Shown here: positions 24,601 to 35,429 of the stretch, in pieces | Position numbering within the stretch: position 1 is the first letter of the stretch | Layout of the letters: every line of letters begins with the position of its first letter | Assembly (NCBI GenBank): GCA_039602395.1 | Contig: JBCNJP010000013.1 | Location: 20,567,663-20,631,662 of the forward strand | Origin: Deinandra increscens subsp. villosa | Taxonomy: Eukaryota; Streptophyta; Magnoliopsida; Asterales; Asteraceae | Direction: 5' to 3' | DNA: 64,000 nt | Notes under the pieces: generated by a model | What the model saw: the letters and a program-made list of their open reading frames with translations, nothing else | Databases searched by the model: none | Told to the model about the DNA's origin: nothing | Program-made: the position numbers and the translations under genes

Positions 24601-24997
24601 CATGATAATTGATTATCAAACTCATAAAAATATTGAATTTGACCTATAATGATCAAACACGAGATTCCCGGTAAACGACGAATCGCGTACCAAAATCGCA
24701 TAAAAACCAGAAATTGCTTTATTTTTCAATTCGAGACATCCAATTTGATTCAAATTTATTGTAATTAAGTTTTTAATTTCGAAAAAAAAATTATAAATCA
24801 TTTAGACGCAATATTTGGTGTATAAATGGCCGAAAATTTTCCGATTCTCAATAATTTGCAAATCGGTAAATCACGAAATTTCAAAACGGGTCAGATTTCT
24901 CAATCTGGTAAAACACAAATGTTACATATAACATAACTGGTTGAACTTCCACCCTATAAAATTTACCTTTTAATGTCACGGGGAACCTCTTGTCACA
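21601..24997 (-). mobile_element. D2: leader, primer site and ~2.8-kb 5' LTR
   Basis: Minus-strand leader (21601-22182), primer site TGGTATCAGAGC (22183-22194) and LTR beginning, in plus view, TGTCACACCCC at 22198. The likely outer end is TGTCACA at 24991-24997, giving an LTR of 2800 bp. This end is inferred from the TGTNACA terminal pattern and not confirmed by a second copy. A TATA-like CTATAAAT (minus strand, about 24235-24243) suits an LTR promoter. The LTR contains many GATCTA(G)-rich short segments and one unrecognised ORF (24237-24425, minus). Confidence 0.7.
22183..22194 (-). other. Primer-binding site of D2 (initiator Met tRNA)
   Basis: Identical to the D1 primer site, with the same three-base spacer to the LTR end. 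Confidence 0.8.
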
Positions 24998-25003
24998 TAA
25001 AAT

Positions 25004-25876
25004 CCCTGTAGCTGCTCCCGACTTGCTCTAACATGCTTGGACACGATGGCCCTGCTCGTCGCTTGCTTTACTGAAGTTACCAAAAAGATACTTGGTCTTA
25101 GTTGAACTGATATGTAAGCCTTTGCATTCTAAGGCTGCTCGCCAATCCTCTCGCATTTAGGTTCCGCTTCTTTTTTGTTATTAGCAGAATATCAACTATA
25201 AAAAGCATACACTAGGTGATGACCTCCTAGATAGACTTCGACAACTCTTCAAGAACAATCATGAAGAGAATCATAGTAAACGCAGATCCTTGGTTGAGTA
25301 CCACCTCCACCTGGAAAAAGATAGTATCCCACATAGGCGTCCATGCACAATTATTAGTACAACTATATGTATCCTTAGCTAACTCTATAAACCTCCAAGG
25401 AACACTTCTACTTTTAAGTATATCCCAAATTACCTAACAGGCTATTGTTGGCCTTTCGAGGTTGAAGAACGTCATATGAAGATCCCATTTATTTTCCCTA
25501 TATTTCTCCATTAACCACCTTAATATGTGTACCACCTCTATATCAACCAACTTGAAATAAAACCAAATTGGTTGACAGCCACCCGAGTCTCTAGTAGCAA
25601 TCCCAATATTTTATAGTATTGCGTAAGAGCTTAAACTCCTATAGTTACCGTAAAACTAAGCATCTCCTTTATTCTTGTATATCGATACGAGGATAATACT
25701 TCTTAACTAATCCGGCATCCTACCGCATGTGGATATAATGTTGAACAAAACAGTCAACCACCTAACTCCTTCCACCTGTAAACATTTCCACACCTCGTTA
25801 AGAATATTATCAGGTCCCACGTCTCTCTCTTTTCCCATTTTCCTTAGAGCTCTCCCCACCGCCCTACCTCATCTAA
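25004..25876 (-). pseudogene. RTE-like LINE reverse-transcriptase relic
   Basis: Minus-strand translation in shifting frames gives, in order, VSLDEVGRAVGRALRKMG, DNILNEVWKCLQVEGVRWL, a GNYRSL motif, LMEKYRENKWDLHMTFFNL, NQGSAF (usually HQGSALSP) and CMLFIVDILLIT. This is the order of reverse-transcriptase motifs in plant RTE-type LINEs. The catalytic FADD position reads FIVD, so the active site is destroyed, and there are many stops and frameshifts. A hAT element interrupts it at 25885. The family call is from memory of conserved motifs; the clade is less certain than the domain. Confidence 0.75.
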
Positions 25877-26045
25877 AGTGACACCAGTGGCAGAGCTTGA
25901 CTTTTTTTGTGAGGTGATCGAAATTTACGTGACCTGTTTTTTTCTGTCGCTACGTTTCAAAGTCTATGTTCGGATCGGCGGTCCAGTTCGGGTCGGGTCA
26001 AACAAAAAAGATATAAAAACATCAAATTCGGGTCGGGTCAAAAAA

Positions 26046-26542
26046 TCTATACTATATAATAAACAAAAGTTTTTAATGTGTAGGTGGCATAATTTAAGGT
26101 GTGCCACATAGGATTAGCTTATGTGTCATTTTTATAGATTTTTGAATTAAAAAAATAAATGGTATTTACAAAAAGGAAAGATCTTATAATTAAAAATAAT
26201 AAAATTAAATTATTTCCATACAAAATTATCCATATTTGTTTTACAATACCATAACCTTGATTCATCATATCTTCTTCATTTCTTAATGAAAATTTGATCC
26301 GTAAATTGCTTTGGATTCGTGAAAGAAAACCTAACAAAACTAGATCCATATTGCTTAGGTTTCGATCAACGAATGATGGTGAACGAATCAAAAAACAAAG
26401 TCGCGACTTTCTAAACCCACCATTGATGAACTTAAAATCCAATTCGATCATTCGTTTAATAGTTAGAACAAAACTTTCATCTTTTAATTCGTTTAATTTT
26501 TTTATATCACAGCCTCGGGTATTTACCCGGGACACTAACTAG
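26046..26542 (+). mobile_element. Non-autonomous Helitron (497 bp)
   Basis: It starts TCTATACTATATAATAAACA and ends ACTAACTAG (CTRR end), inserted between A and T as Helitrons are. Eight bases before the terminal CTAG lies the expected hairpin: CTCGGGT (26514-26520), loop ATTT, ACCCGGG (26525-26531). It encodes neither replication-initiator nor helicase. An ORF on each strand of the interior is unrecognised. Confidence 0.85.
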
Positions 26543-26631
26543 TAAAAAACTAAAAGTATCGAATTCGTGTCGAGTCGGGTTAAACAATAAAAACTATAGA
26601 AAATTCAAACGATGAGTACTTGAAAGAAGAA

Positions 26632-26910
26632 TTATAGCTCTTCTCGATGCCTTTTAAGAGAGTTAAATTCATCAATTATGCCATCCGAATCAAACTTGTT
26701 AGCAATTCCTTTCTCCATGTAGATCACCAAGCTATCTGCGAGATACTCGTTTGACACCTTATTGCGAAGGCGATTTTTGAAAATTTTCATCGCTGACAAA
26801 CTCCTCTCTGTTGTTGCATTTAAAACTGGAAGTGTCAGGATTAACAGAATCACTCTATCAATCAAATAGTATGTCTGAGTCGTCGGTTCCCTGCCTTCGT
26901 GACTTTGCAA
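26632..26910 (-). pseudogene. hAT transposase C-terminal dimerisation domain fragment
   Basis: The 92-residue minus-strand ORF contains the conserved sequence LILTLPVLNATTERSLSAMK, followed by IFKNRLRNKVSNEYLADSLV and a charged tail. This is the C-terminal dimerisation region of the plant hAT transposase type related to ZMYM1-like proteins, which would cut and join the element ends. The rest of the transposase, including the DDE catalytic core, is absent. The fragment lies about 750 bases inside the left terminal repeat. Confidence 0.88.
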
Positions 26911-27577
26911 TCACCGGTTTTACTCCTTCTGCCCTTCTGGAATCGTCGAGTTTCAGACCTCAACCCTCTCACTGTCTCTGGCTCTCTACCTTCGTCGCTG
27001 CACTGCCTTCGACGCTGCGCTGTATTTAACCCATTTCCCTTCTGCATGCTAGGCCGCTGGGGTACGAAATCCTGTGGGTGAGGTGTCCTAAACGTCGAAA
27101 ATTCAAAATCGAAGATTGGGTCTCGGTGGACGGTGGATGCGTAATCACCATTTATATTTGGTTTGCCCTTAGAGTTCTGATTTGTCCCAATCTCCCGTAA
27201 GATGGGAATTAGAATCTAATTAGTTAATTTTTTTTATTTTAATTTTATGTTTAAAAATGTATTTTCCAAAGCTACGTTACAATTTTTTTAATTAAATCAA
27301 GTCATTTTACTTTAACATTTAACATTAAAATCCATTTCTTGATTTTCTTTTTAGTAAATTACATAATGTTTATATATAGTTTTAGAACAAGGACCGACCT
27401 AATACATTAAAAATTTTAGTTGTTACCGACTCAATATATAATTTTTTTTAGTGGTGAACAACTCAATATATATAAAAATTTCCCCGTAAAACACGTATAA
27501 TCGGTACTTCTGGACGGGAAATCAACAATGACCGAGGTTGCTGCTGCCACAACATAAAATCTGCCCCTGAGTGACAC

Positions 27578-27909
27578 GAAGAAGGTAACACTTATTCCCG
27601 AGTCTTAAGTTGTGGAGATTCTCGCACTCTTGTTGATCCCTACTGCGTAGAAGATGTGGAGATTCACACAACCTGAAATTTGTAACTTGTACGAAACTAA
27701 AAGGACTATTTGTATTATTACCTCTACAACTTTTGATGTTGAATTTTTTTTTGTCAAACGTGAACAAATAGGCCAGTCAGAACTCGTGGGTTCTTTAAAC
27801 CTTTCCCCTACATTCACCAAAACCCTATATCAAACACTATAGTCGCCGCACGTCGGCAGCCCGGCTAAAGTCCTCCTCCTCCGCCGCTACCTCCCAACCC
27901 AACCCTACC
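27578..27909 (+). other. 5' flank of the RuvB-like 2 pseudogene
   Basis: Right flank of the hAT insertion, passing to a C-rich, 5'-UTR-like stretch (27840-27909) just before the RuvB-like ATG. The junction between LINE relic and gene flank is not defined. A minus-strand ORF (27522-27767) is unrecognised. Confidence 0.4.
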
Positions 27910-28628
27910 ATGGTGGAACTCAAAATCTCCGACAACAGAGACCTTACCAGAATTGAACGCATAGGCGCTCACTCCCAGATCCGCAGGTTGGGTCTCGACT
28001 CTGCCCTAGAACCCCGTGTCGTCTCCGAGGGCATGGTAGGTCAAACTGCCGACCGCAAAGCAACCGGAGTCATCTTTCAGATGGTCAAGGAAGCTACAAA
28101 TCGTTGGTCGAGCTGTCCTCCTCGTCGGCCAGCCCAAAACAGGCAAGACTGCCATTGCCATGAGCATGGTGAAGTCGATCGGAGTGGAAACCCACTTTGC
28201 CATGCTGGCGGGCATCGACCTTTTCTCTCTAGAGATGTCTAAAACTGAAGCACTTATGCATGCTTTTAGGAAGGCGATTGGTGTGAGGATCAAGGAGGAG
28301 ACTAAGGTGATCGAAAGGGAGACTGTGGAGATCCAGATTGACCGGCCGGCCGGCGATGAGCGGAACCACGTCTAAGACGGGGAAACTGACTCTGAAGACG
28401 ACGGAGATGGAGATTGTGTATGATCCGGGGTAAAAATGATTGAGGCTTTGGGGAAGGATAAGGTTCATAGCGGCAATGTGATTGCCATTGATAAGCATTG
28501 CCATTGATAAAGCTTCAGGGAAGATAACGAAACTTGGGAGATTGTTTTCTAGATCTAGAGATTTTGACGCCATGGGACCGCAGACGAAGTTCGTACAATG
28601 CCCTGATGACGAGCTACAGAAGAGGAAA
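27910..28628 (+). pseudogene. RUVBL2: RuvB-like 2 (reptin/TIP49b) pseudogene, N-terminal part
   Basis: RuvB-like 2 is an AAA+ ATPase that pairs with RuvB-like 1 in chromatin-remodelling and snoRNP-assembly complexes of the nucleus. The ATG at 27910 opens MVELKISDNRDLTRIERIGA, closely matching the family N-terminus. A frameshift near 28092 precedes the Walker A region, which reads GQPKTGKT (28127-28150) with Lys where the P-loop needs Gly. FSLEMSKTEALMHAFRKAIG and EEVIE/IQIDRPA-type sequence follow. Later lesions are a frame change near 28340, a stop around 28429, and a 16-base tandem duplication (28481-28496, 28497-28513) within VIAIDK. The homology (FDAMGPQTKFVQCPDDELQK) stops exactly at a copia LTR at 28629. 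There are no introns over about 235 codons, which fits either an intronless gene or a retrocopy. The C-terminus lies 29.5 kb away at 58139. Confidence 0.92.
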
Positions 28629-29036
28629 GTGTAAAACCACAGAGGGATCTTACTATAGCATGATTCGGTGATATGAGAATGCACACGATGTAAATAAAGC
28701 TTTGCTTTATTGATTTCACTTAGATAATACACAAAGTCTAGAGAGAGAGAGAGAACACACTCAGTTACACACACTTAAGAGTAGAGAATGACAGAACTGA
28801 TGAACTCTTTTTAACATGAACTATTTATAGTTAGCAACTTACCAGCGTACCAACTGGCATACCATTTGGTACGGAAGTACCAATTGGTACGTCTTACCAT
28901 TTGGTACGGAAGTACCAATTGGTACGTCTTACCATTTGGTACGACACCTTGGAAAGTTGCAACTATGACTCATTCAAACTTTCTAAACTAGATACAATAC
29001 ACGAGACACAATGTAGCATAAGAATATGCTCTAACA
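28629..29036 (-). repeat. 3' LTR (408 bp) of a minus-strand copia element
   Basis: Minus orientation: TGTTAGAGCATATTC at 29036 to GGTTTTACA at 28629. It is preceded by a polypurine tract (29037-29049), so it is the 3' LTR. It contains CTATAAATAG (28821-28830) and AATAAA (28706-28711) on the minus strand, and four to five TGGTAC/GTACCA palindromes between the LTR start and the TATA box. It is inserted in the RuvB-like 2 coding sequence. Confidence 0.88.
28706..28830 (-). promoter_or_regulatory. LTR TATA box and polyadenylation signal
   Basis: CTATAAATAG on the minus strand at 28821-28830 and AATAAA at 28706-28711, about 115 bases downstream, define a plausible R region. The same pair is in the LTRs at 41272 and 54840. 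Confidence 0.65.
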
Positions 29037-29843
29037 AACTCCCCCTTAATGTGTAGTGTATCTAGCTATCTATCTATCTAACAAAACTTCAGTCTTCAAT
29101 CTTCAGCATCGTTGCGTCCAATCCTCAACTTGAACTTTTTTCAGAAATAGAGCTTGCATGGCTGAATCAATCTTGAACAATTTTTGAACTTCAAGATCCA
29201 CTTGTGAAAGGTAATACATGCTCCCCCTTTCACCATGCTTGAGTCTTGTCACACAGAAACCTGCAAATTTAGAAGACAGAAACTTGGCTTTCTTTTTCCT
29301 TTTGAAAAATTAATTTTATCTTGGCGTATAACTTCTCTTTGAGTACCAAGATATAGATTTGAAATCACAATTTTGTATCTTGTATCGATCGATCGAAAAC
29401 AAATAAGAAACAAAATCTTTTTGTCTTTTTGAAACTTTATATCAAAACACACTGAAATTTTTTTTGATTTTTCTTAAGTTTATGCTAAAACACACCTAAA
29501 ATCTTTTTGGATTTTCAGATATGAAACATAAATGCAATACAGAAATGCAATACTGAATCACACACTATTTTTGTTTTTTGCGAGAAAGATCACAACTTGG
29601 GATCATATTGAACATGACATACTGAAGTACACTTCAATTTCAATTATTTCAGCACACAAGTCATGTCGATTTCTGGTATAATTTGTCCATCTTAAACTCA
29701 GGCATAATCATACTCATAACATCTGAATATATTATTGTATTGATTAGATTTGCTTTGACCAGTGCACCCCACACTATCAGACATACTCTGATATGTATCT
29801 GCTTATCATATTTTGTGATATCATTTGTGATTTAAAGACATAA
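29037..29843 (-). other. Polypurine tract and 3' non-coding region of copia element
   Basis: The tract AAGGGGGAGTT (minus strand) abuts the LTR. Beyond it is AT-rich non-coding sequence with further CTCCCCCTT segments (29219-29228). It continues, after the CACTA insertion, at 34309. No pol sequence is present. Confidence 0.6.
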
Positions 29844-31302
29844 CACTACTAGAAAAAAGGCCTTTCTTGACGTGCAATGCATGTCAAGAAAGGGTCTTCT
29901 TGACACGCAAATGCGCGTCAAGGATGGAGGGGTCAAGAAGCTTCTTGACGCGTAAAATGCGTGTCAAGAAGTTCTTGACGCGTGAACAATGACACACATT
30001 TTATGACGCTCAATGCGCGTCATAAAATACGCGTCAAGGAAGCCCCCATCATAAAGGGAGATGACACGCATTGTTGCGCGTCAAGAATTTAAAAAAAAAA
30101 TGAAAAAATAATATTTTTTAATAGAATCACTATCTTCTACATTAAATGAATATTAACCTGATAATACAATATAAAAATACACATATAGCAATATAATGCA
30201 TTTCATATATATAAAAAACATTACAAAGTTAAAATGACTTTACAATGGATCATAAATGGTACCTATAACCTATACTAATAAACCAAACACTCCGTAGCAT
30301 TCTTACAACGTGACTTTGTTGCCTAATGATGATTCTGAGGTACACAAAACGACCATGCCACGAAACGCACCTATCATACATAAGAAAAAAACAAAATCTA
30401 CATTTGTAAAAGAATCAATGAACTCTATACAAGTGTATAGTGGAAGTAATCAAGATGATACATACCTGTATTTGGGTCTTCATGCCGATTCGGCCATCCT
30501 TGGTGGCAACTTTTGTTGGTTTAGAAGCCCCCCACAACCATGATTGCACCCTGCACAAACATCACCACAAAATTGGTTCTCGTCTTTATTTTCTCGTCTA
30601 TCATTTGCTATGTAGATGAAAGAGGATATGACTTGTTGTACAGGACTAAATAAATAGATGGCATCAAAAAAGTATTAAAAAAATATCAGTGTCCAGAAAT
30701 AAACCTGTTACACTCATCCTGTGATGGAAACCAAAGAATACAACTGATTAGAGAGGCGCAAGGGCCATATAGACTTCTGTGCCGATTGTAATGTGTTCCA
30801 TCTTTTCAGGAGAATGCAAAACCCAAGTTTAGACTGTATCAAAATTACATGATCGGATTGTACAATCCTGCAATAAGTGAAAAAAGAATTCACATACAAA
30901 ATAATACCAACACAGGAGAATAATAAACCATAATGTGAGGCAGTGAGCAAGCTGCTAATTCACAGATTAACAAGTAGTACATGTAGTTCAGTTCAATATT
31001 TGGCTCCAATTTGCAGAAACATATATCTAATCAGATGTTATGATGTGAAACATAAACATGCACTAAGAACTCAAACCTAATAGAAATTTATGCTAGGCTT
31101 ATAGGTTGCAAACTTTCATAGTAGGCTTATAATTAATTAATGTTTTAAGAATGATTAAGAAAAACTATTACTGTTACAATGAAACCTGATCTTTAAAATA
31201 AAACAATCTAGGAGGTTTAAAGCAATTTTAATACATTCTGGGGGATTTTCCAAATGTATAGTGCAATAAGAGCTTAAACTTACATCGTTCTATGATGGGA
31301 CA

Positions 31303-31822
31303 ATCTTCTTAATCCCATTTTTTTGGGTTTGGGGATAAACTGACTGAGCTGCCACCTTCTTGAGCTGATTCGTTTAATGATTTTGTCTGCTCCTCAGATT
31401 TGCTAAAAATAAAACATAAAATTGTACATGTGATGGACATGAGAAATGAAAAGGCAAGGAATGGGTAAAATTGTCCATAACTCCTTTTGAATATGTGATG
31501 TTTATAACAGAAGGGTAAGCCCTATTGGCAGTTATTTGGATCATCATATGATACTTTACAATTTGAAAGTAATTATATGATACTAAATAATGGGAAGATA
31601 GTGTCTGGATGTGATTCTGTTGTTTGAGGTTGTTATAGTTACATAGTCAGATATTTGAATATTTGCCAAATTCTAATATTTCACGGAATGCATGTAGTAG
31701 ATAAAATGACCAAAATTGGTATTTTTGTGAGGAAAGTAATTATATGCACTCACCTGATCAGGGTCAGGAACTTCAATAGAACTAGCACGTTAGCTCTTAT
31801 TGCGATTAGAGTCTGATTCTGC
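31303..31822 (-). other. Two exon-like segments in CACTA, unidentified
   Basis: Minus-strand segment 31755-31822 has acceptor GCAG and donor GTGAGT and reads SDSNRNK, stop, RASSIEVPDPDQ. A second segment (31303-31397) follows a TTTTTAG acceptor and reads SEEQTKSLNESAQEGGSSVS before a stop. They may be the C-terminal exons of one gene. No family recognised. Confidence 0.35.
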
Positions 31823-31889
31823 AAAATACAAGTAATATTTTGATTGGTATTTAAAAAAATTGTCTCTCAATTCAATGCAACCACTTTAC

Positions 31890-32030
31890 CTTGTTACTCA
31901 ACATGGGTGAATCACTCATAAACCACGTCTCTTGTATTTCAGTTTGGCAGTGCGCATAGCAGGAGTTAATAAACATCCCTATTGGTGAAGAGGTTCCAAA
32001 AATCCATCCAATGCATATAAGAACTCCAGC
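31890..32030 (-). pseudogene. Captured pectin acetylesterase exon (late exon)
   Basis: On the minus strand an acceptor (TTTAG) precedes 32030 and a donor (GTAAAG) follows 31890. The exon reads LEFLYALDGF, then after a one-base deletion GTSSPIGMFINSCYAHCQTE and IQETWFMSDSPMLSNK. This is the strongly conserved C-terminal region of plant pectin acetylesterases (CAZy CE13), which deacetylate cell-wall pectin; the NSCYAHCQ segment carries the conserved catalytic-region His. It lies inside the CACTA element and is broken by the deletion. The exon that normally follows (starting TIAKAVGDW) was not found. Confidence 0.88.
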
Positions 32031-32252
32031 CTAAATTCTGTAAATTAAAAGGTCAAACAGCTATAGAATCAAAACATAACTTTTTCCTGTACGGGTCAAG
32101 ATAGCGAGGGAGAATTGGATTGATCCAAAACACTTTTTTTTCCTAAAACTTTAAATTACAGATAAGCAAATTAATAATCTTTGCATATGACTATAGAAAC
32201 TATGTAATTACAAATATACAATAACAATGTAACTTAGGGTGATTAGTGTGAC

Positions 32253-32358
32253 CTTGTATGATCTCAATTTGATCTGATGAACATCTCTCAATATCAAGTT
32301 TAGAGTTGTGCCATGTACCATGGGGATCAACAACACCTGGAGCCAATGTATTCTTTAT
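32253..32358 (-). pseudogene. Captured pectin acetylesterase exon (preceding exon)
   Basis: Minus-strand exon with acceptor ACAG before 32358 and donor GTCACA after 32253. It is fully open: IKNTLAPGVVDPHGTWHNSK, LDIERCSSDQIEIIQ. This matches the family segment just upstream of the exon at 31890-32030, and the order and phase fit a genuine gene with its intron kept. That implies capture at DNA level rather than from mRNA. Upstream exons (signal peptide, GCSAG serine motif) were not recognised. Confidence 0.88.
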
Positions 32359-33326
32359 CTGTAGGAATGTAAATTAAACCATAATGGTATCAAGAAAATG
32401 TCAAAAAGAAACTTCGGAATAAGTATAAAGAACATAGTAAGTGGCTGATTACCAGATTAGTAAATCAGCCCCATAACAGATCAGATCACATAAGTTACAA
32501 ACAAAAAAAGATGTGTAAATGTTGAACACATGAGACATCAGCTATGGGCTACGTACCTCAACTAATGTAGTACAGACTGAAGAACCCATCCATCAGCTAT
32601 GGGCTATGTGCCTCCACTTATGTCTCTGCTACTCTCTTTTGCGGTCTATGCTTATAAAATAACAAATACAGAAAATATGAGAATTGTCCACAAATTTTAG
32701 AAGCTTTCGTTTTCCCTTTAGAGAAACAGAATAACCCAAGGACACTCATAGATTGAAGGAGTGTATATGGATGTGCATTTTGAAAGTAAGTATTGTCACT
32801 TAAAGCCATAGATAGCAAGGTAATTGTACATTCCATTCAGCAATCAGCAGTCGAACAAAACGTAAGTCAAATATAACACAAAATCCACAGAAAATCCCAA
32901 TTTACAAATATGCACCAGTAAGGAAACAAAACCCCACATACCAGAAAGAGAGAGCAACCTTATTCAATCAATTTCCACGTTCTAACTTTGATATGCCATA
33001 AAATCAATAAAAATATTAAATCATAGGGGTTTAGATTGTTTATTAACCGGAAAACAACTACAAAAGATGATGTACAAACAATGATCATGTTACGCATTCT
33101 CATGGCACCTAACCTAATTTCAATCAGTAAATCAATAGACTTTAAGCTATATAGCGTACCAGCATACACATTGTTTATAATCATATGAAACAACATGATA
33201 CAAAACATTGACCACCTTGTATGACATCCCAACAACTGAACAACTAAAAGACCAGTTTGTATACAAAAATGGATAAATTATAAATTAAATTTATAAATTA
33301 AAGTCTGAATTTAGAAGGTCCTTACA

Positions 33327-33430
33327 GTGAGCTGTTGCTTTTCCATTTGTAGTAGTTCTGCAGTTGTTATTTGGCGTCCCCGGAGGAGTCTAGTGAGATG
33401 ATTCTGTGACCATGCTATAACTCGGTCTGA
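33327..33430 (-). other. Exon-like open segment in CACTA, unidentified
   Basis: Minus-strand open frame WILGQCSDRVIAWSQNHLTR, LLRGRQITTAELLQMEKQQL ending at a GTAAGG donor. It reads like protein, but I do not recognise it. It may be element transposase or another captured fragment. Confidence 0.4.
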
Positions 33431-34311
33431 GCATTGTCCAAGAATCCAACCTGACCATATTAAAAACTTACCAAGTGTCCAAGAATCCAACCCAACCAGA
33501 CCATACTAAAAACTAACCAGTTTTGACCCGTTACTCAACCCGGCCACTCAAGTTTACAACCTATAGCCATAACAAAGAGGAAATTATAATATTAGTTGAT
33601 AAAAGCTAGCCCCATCAAATGCAGCAAGAATAGAAGGAAGGTTAACTATTGAGTCTACACTTTAAAATTTTACGATCATGCGGATGTCAGTTAGCATCGC
33701 ATCCTACATAATAGATTAAGCACAGTCAAGTATATATAAATAAAATGGTATATAAAAAACCAATAGAAATAACAGATTCCCCTTAAACTAATCCATCTGA
33801 ACTTAGTATCTTAATGTGTCGGGTTGAGTAAGTCCAAGTTCTAATCCAAGTTATATATAACCAGTAGCAAAATCCACTGTTAACTCTCATGTACACTGTG
33901 CTTCAGCCATGGTAGGTGAGGTTTGGAATAAGCACAAGGTACATGTTTGAGTAATTTGGTTAGTAATTCAGTACACATGAATGGAAAAGCATACCTAGAT
34001 AGGAGGAGAAGATTACCTTTGTTCACGTCTACAACCTGAAATAACCAACAAATGGCAATAAGAGGTTCTAATTACTGTTAACTCTCATGTACACTGTGCT
34101 TCAGCCATGGTAGGTGCGTATATGAAGTGTCCTCCGTATTTTTTTTTTACAAATTATGACATAAATTTATGACGCGCAAAAATGCGCGTCATCTAGACTT
34201 AGAATTTATTGATTCTTGACAGTTTTTTTATGACTACTCATTTTTGCACGTCAACAAAATCCGAGTGTCATCGTTCGCGTGTCAAGGAAGGCCCTTTTTG
34301 TAGTAGTGTAA

Positions 34312-35429
34312 TGATTTATTTATGATATCGTCAACTGTATTCCATGTAAAAAGAAATAAGAACGTTAAATCGTCTACCTTAAGGTCGATCTTTCGATACG
34401 CAGATAAGGCCTTGGATTTAGCAAAATAAGAAAATAAAAACAAGTTTAAATTGTATAACCCAACAACAATCAGTTCGGTACTTCCATACACGCAGAGAAA
34501 GTCCGATGAGTTATACGAAACACCAAAGAAAATAAAGCAGAACGTCAAACGAACAACAATCAGGTCGGCCTTGTGGACACGCAGAGAAAGTCCGATCGTT
34601 TGACAAAATAAAGAAAATCAAATAAGTTTAAATCTTTGCAAAATGAACACATGTATACACAGTGACTTCTCATTTTCCTTTGTCACATATCTTTTTCTTG
34701 ATATCTTGAAATATGCATCAAGATGTTATCCACTAGGTCAAGCATTTATATTTAATGTGTTTATCACATCTGAATAATTTCTGATTTAATGTTGTGCCTA
34801 CCAAGCACATCGAGCAATGATTTTATGGCTTTTTCATCTAATTTATCCATGAGCCAGACACATAAGCCAATGTACCATCATTTCCCAACCATGTCGGATA
34901 CAATTTCTCATTTTTTAATGTTTTTGTATTTTCTGTTTTTCAATGTTTTTGTATTTTTCCATTTTCTCCCCCTTAAAATGAAAACTCTATTTTTGGATTT
35001 TCATTTTAACAAAAACACAAAGACACTATTTTTGGTTTTTCAATTTTCTCCCCCTAACCTACATACGAAATGTAAAAGAAAGAAAATTGACCAATCGACA
35101 CTGATACCTTTCAGTTTAAGCTTTCAGAAAAACTTTCAGTTTTGAAAAAATGAAACATTCAATTTAAGTTAAGCAGGAGACTCCACTATAAGTGACTTCT
35201 TGAAGCTTGAACTTCACAATCACTAACAGGTCTTCTTGAAGAAACCTGCACACTGGATATAAAGAATTAGTACTCAAATGACCCGAAGCACACAGCTTCT
35301 GGTCGACCAGTGTTTTCCACAAAATCAGTTGCAGCTTTGGTGACCACTTTAAGTCGCCACTGCATTTTTGCCTTCTCAGTGTTAACCGAGTCATCATCCC
35401 GAGATGAACCACCAACACTTGAGTCATAT
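34312..35429 (-). other. Copia 3' non-coding and gag-end region, pol missing
   Basis: Resumes the copia interior after the CACTA insertion. It contains direct repeats of about 95 bp (from about 34455 and 34550, sharing CACGCAGAGAAAGTCCGAT) and several CTCCCCCT segments. On the minus strand 35164-35427 is an open, unrecognised ORF. No protease, integrase, reverse transcriptase or RNase H is found, so the element is internally deleted. Confidence 0.5.

Larger units (their letters stand above)
25885..27569. mobile_element. hAT element with perfect 8-bp TSD
   Basis: Terminal inverted repeats CAGTGGCAGAGCTT (25885) and, complemented from the right end, CAGGGGCAGATTTT (27569). They are flanked by identical octamers AGTGACAC at 25877-25884 and 27570-27577. 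The element carries a transposase C-terminal fragment (26632-26910, minus) and a nested Helitron (26046-26542). It sits in the LINE relic. Confidence 0.88.
29844..34308. mobile_element. CACTA element (4465 bp) carrying captured pectin acetylesterase exons
   Basis: Termini CACTACTAGAAAAAAGGCC (29844) and, complemented, CACTACTACAAAAAGGGCC (34308) are typical CACTA ends. The 3-bp duplication TAA flanks both sides (29841-29843, 34309-34311). Subterminal regions hold many short repeats of the type TTGACGCGCAATGCGCGTCA. No TNP2-type transposase is recognised, so it is probably non-autonomous. The interior has exon-like segments with splice signals on the minus strand, two of which are pectin acetylesterase. 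A ~40-bp internal duplication occurs at about 33880 and 34077. Confidence 0.9.

Noticed and set aside
27020..27055. GGCCGCTG as the right end of the hAT element
   Set aside because: A better end at 27569 has a longer matching terminal repeat and a perfect 8-bp duplication.
27910..28375. Functional RuvB-like ATPase gene
   Set aside because: Frameshifts, stops, a mutated P-loop glycine and an inserted LTR show it is a pseudogene.
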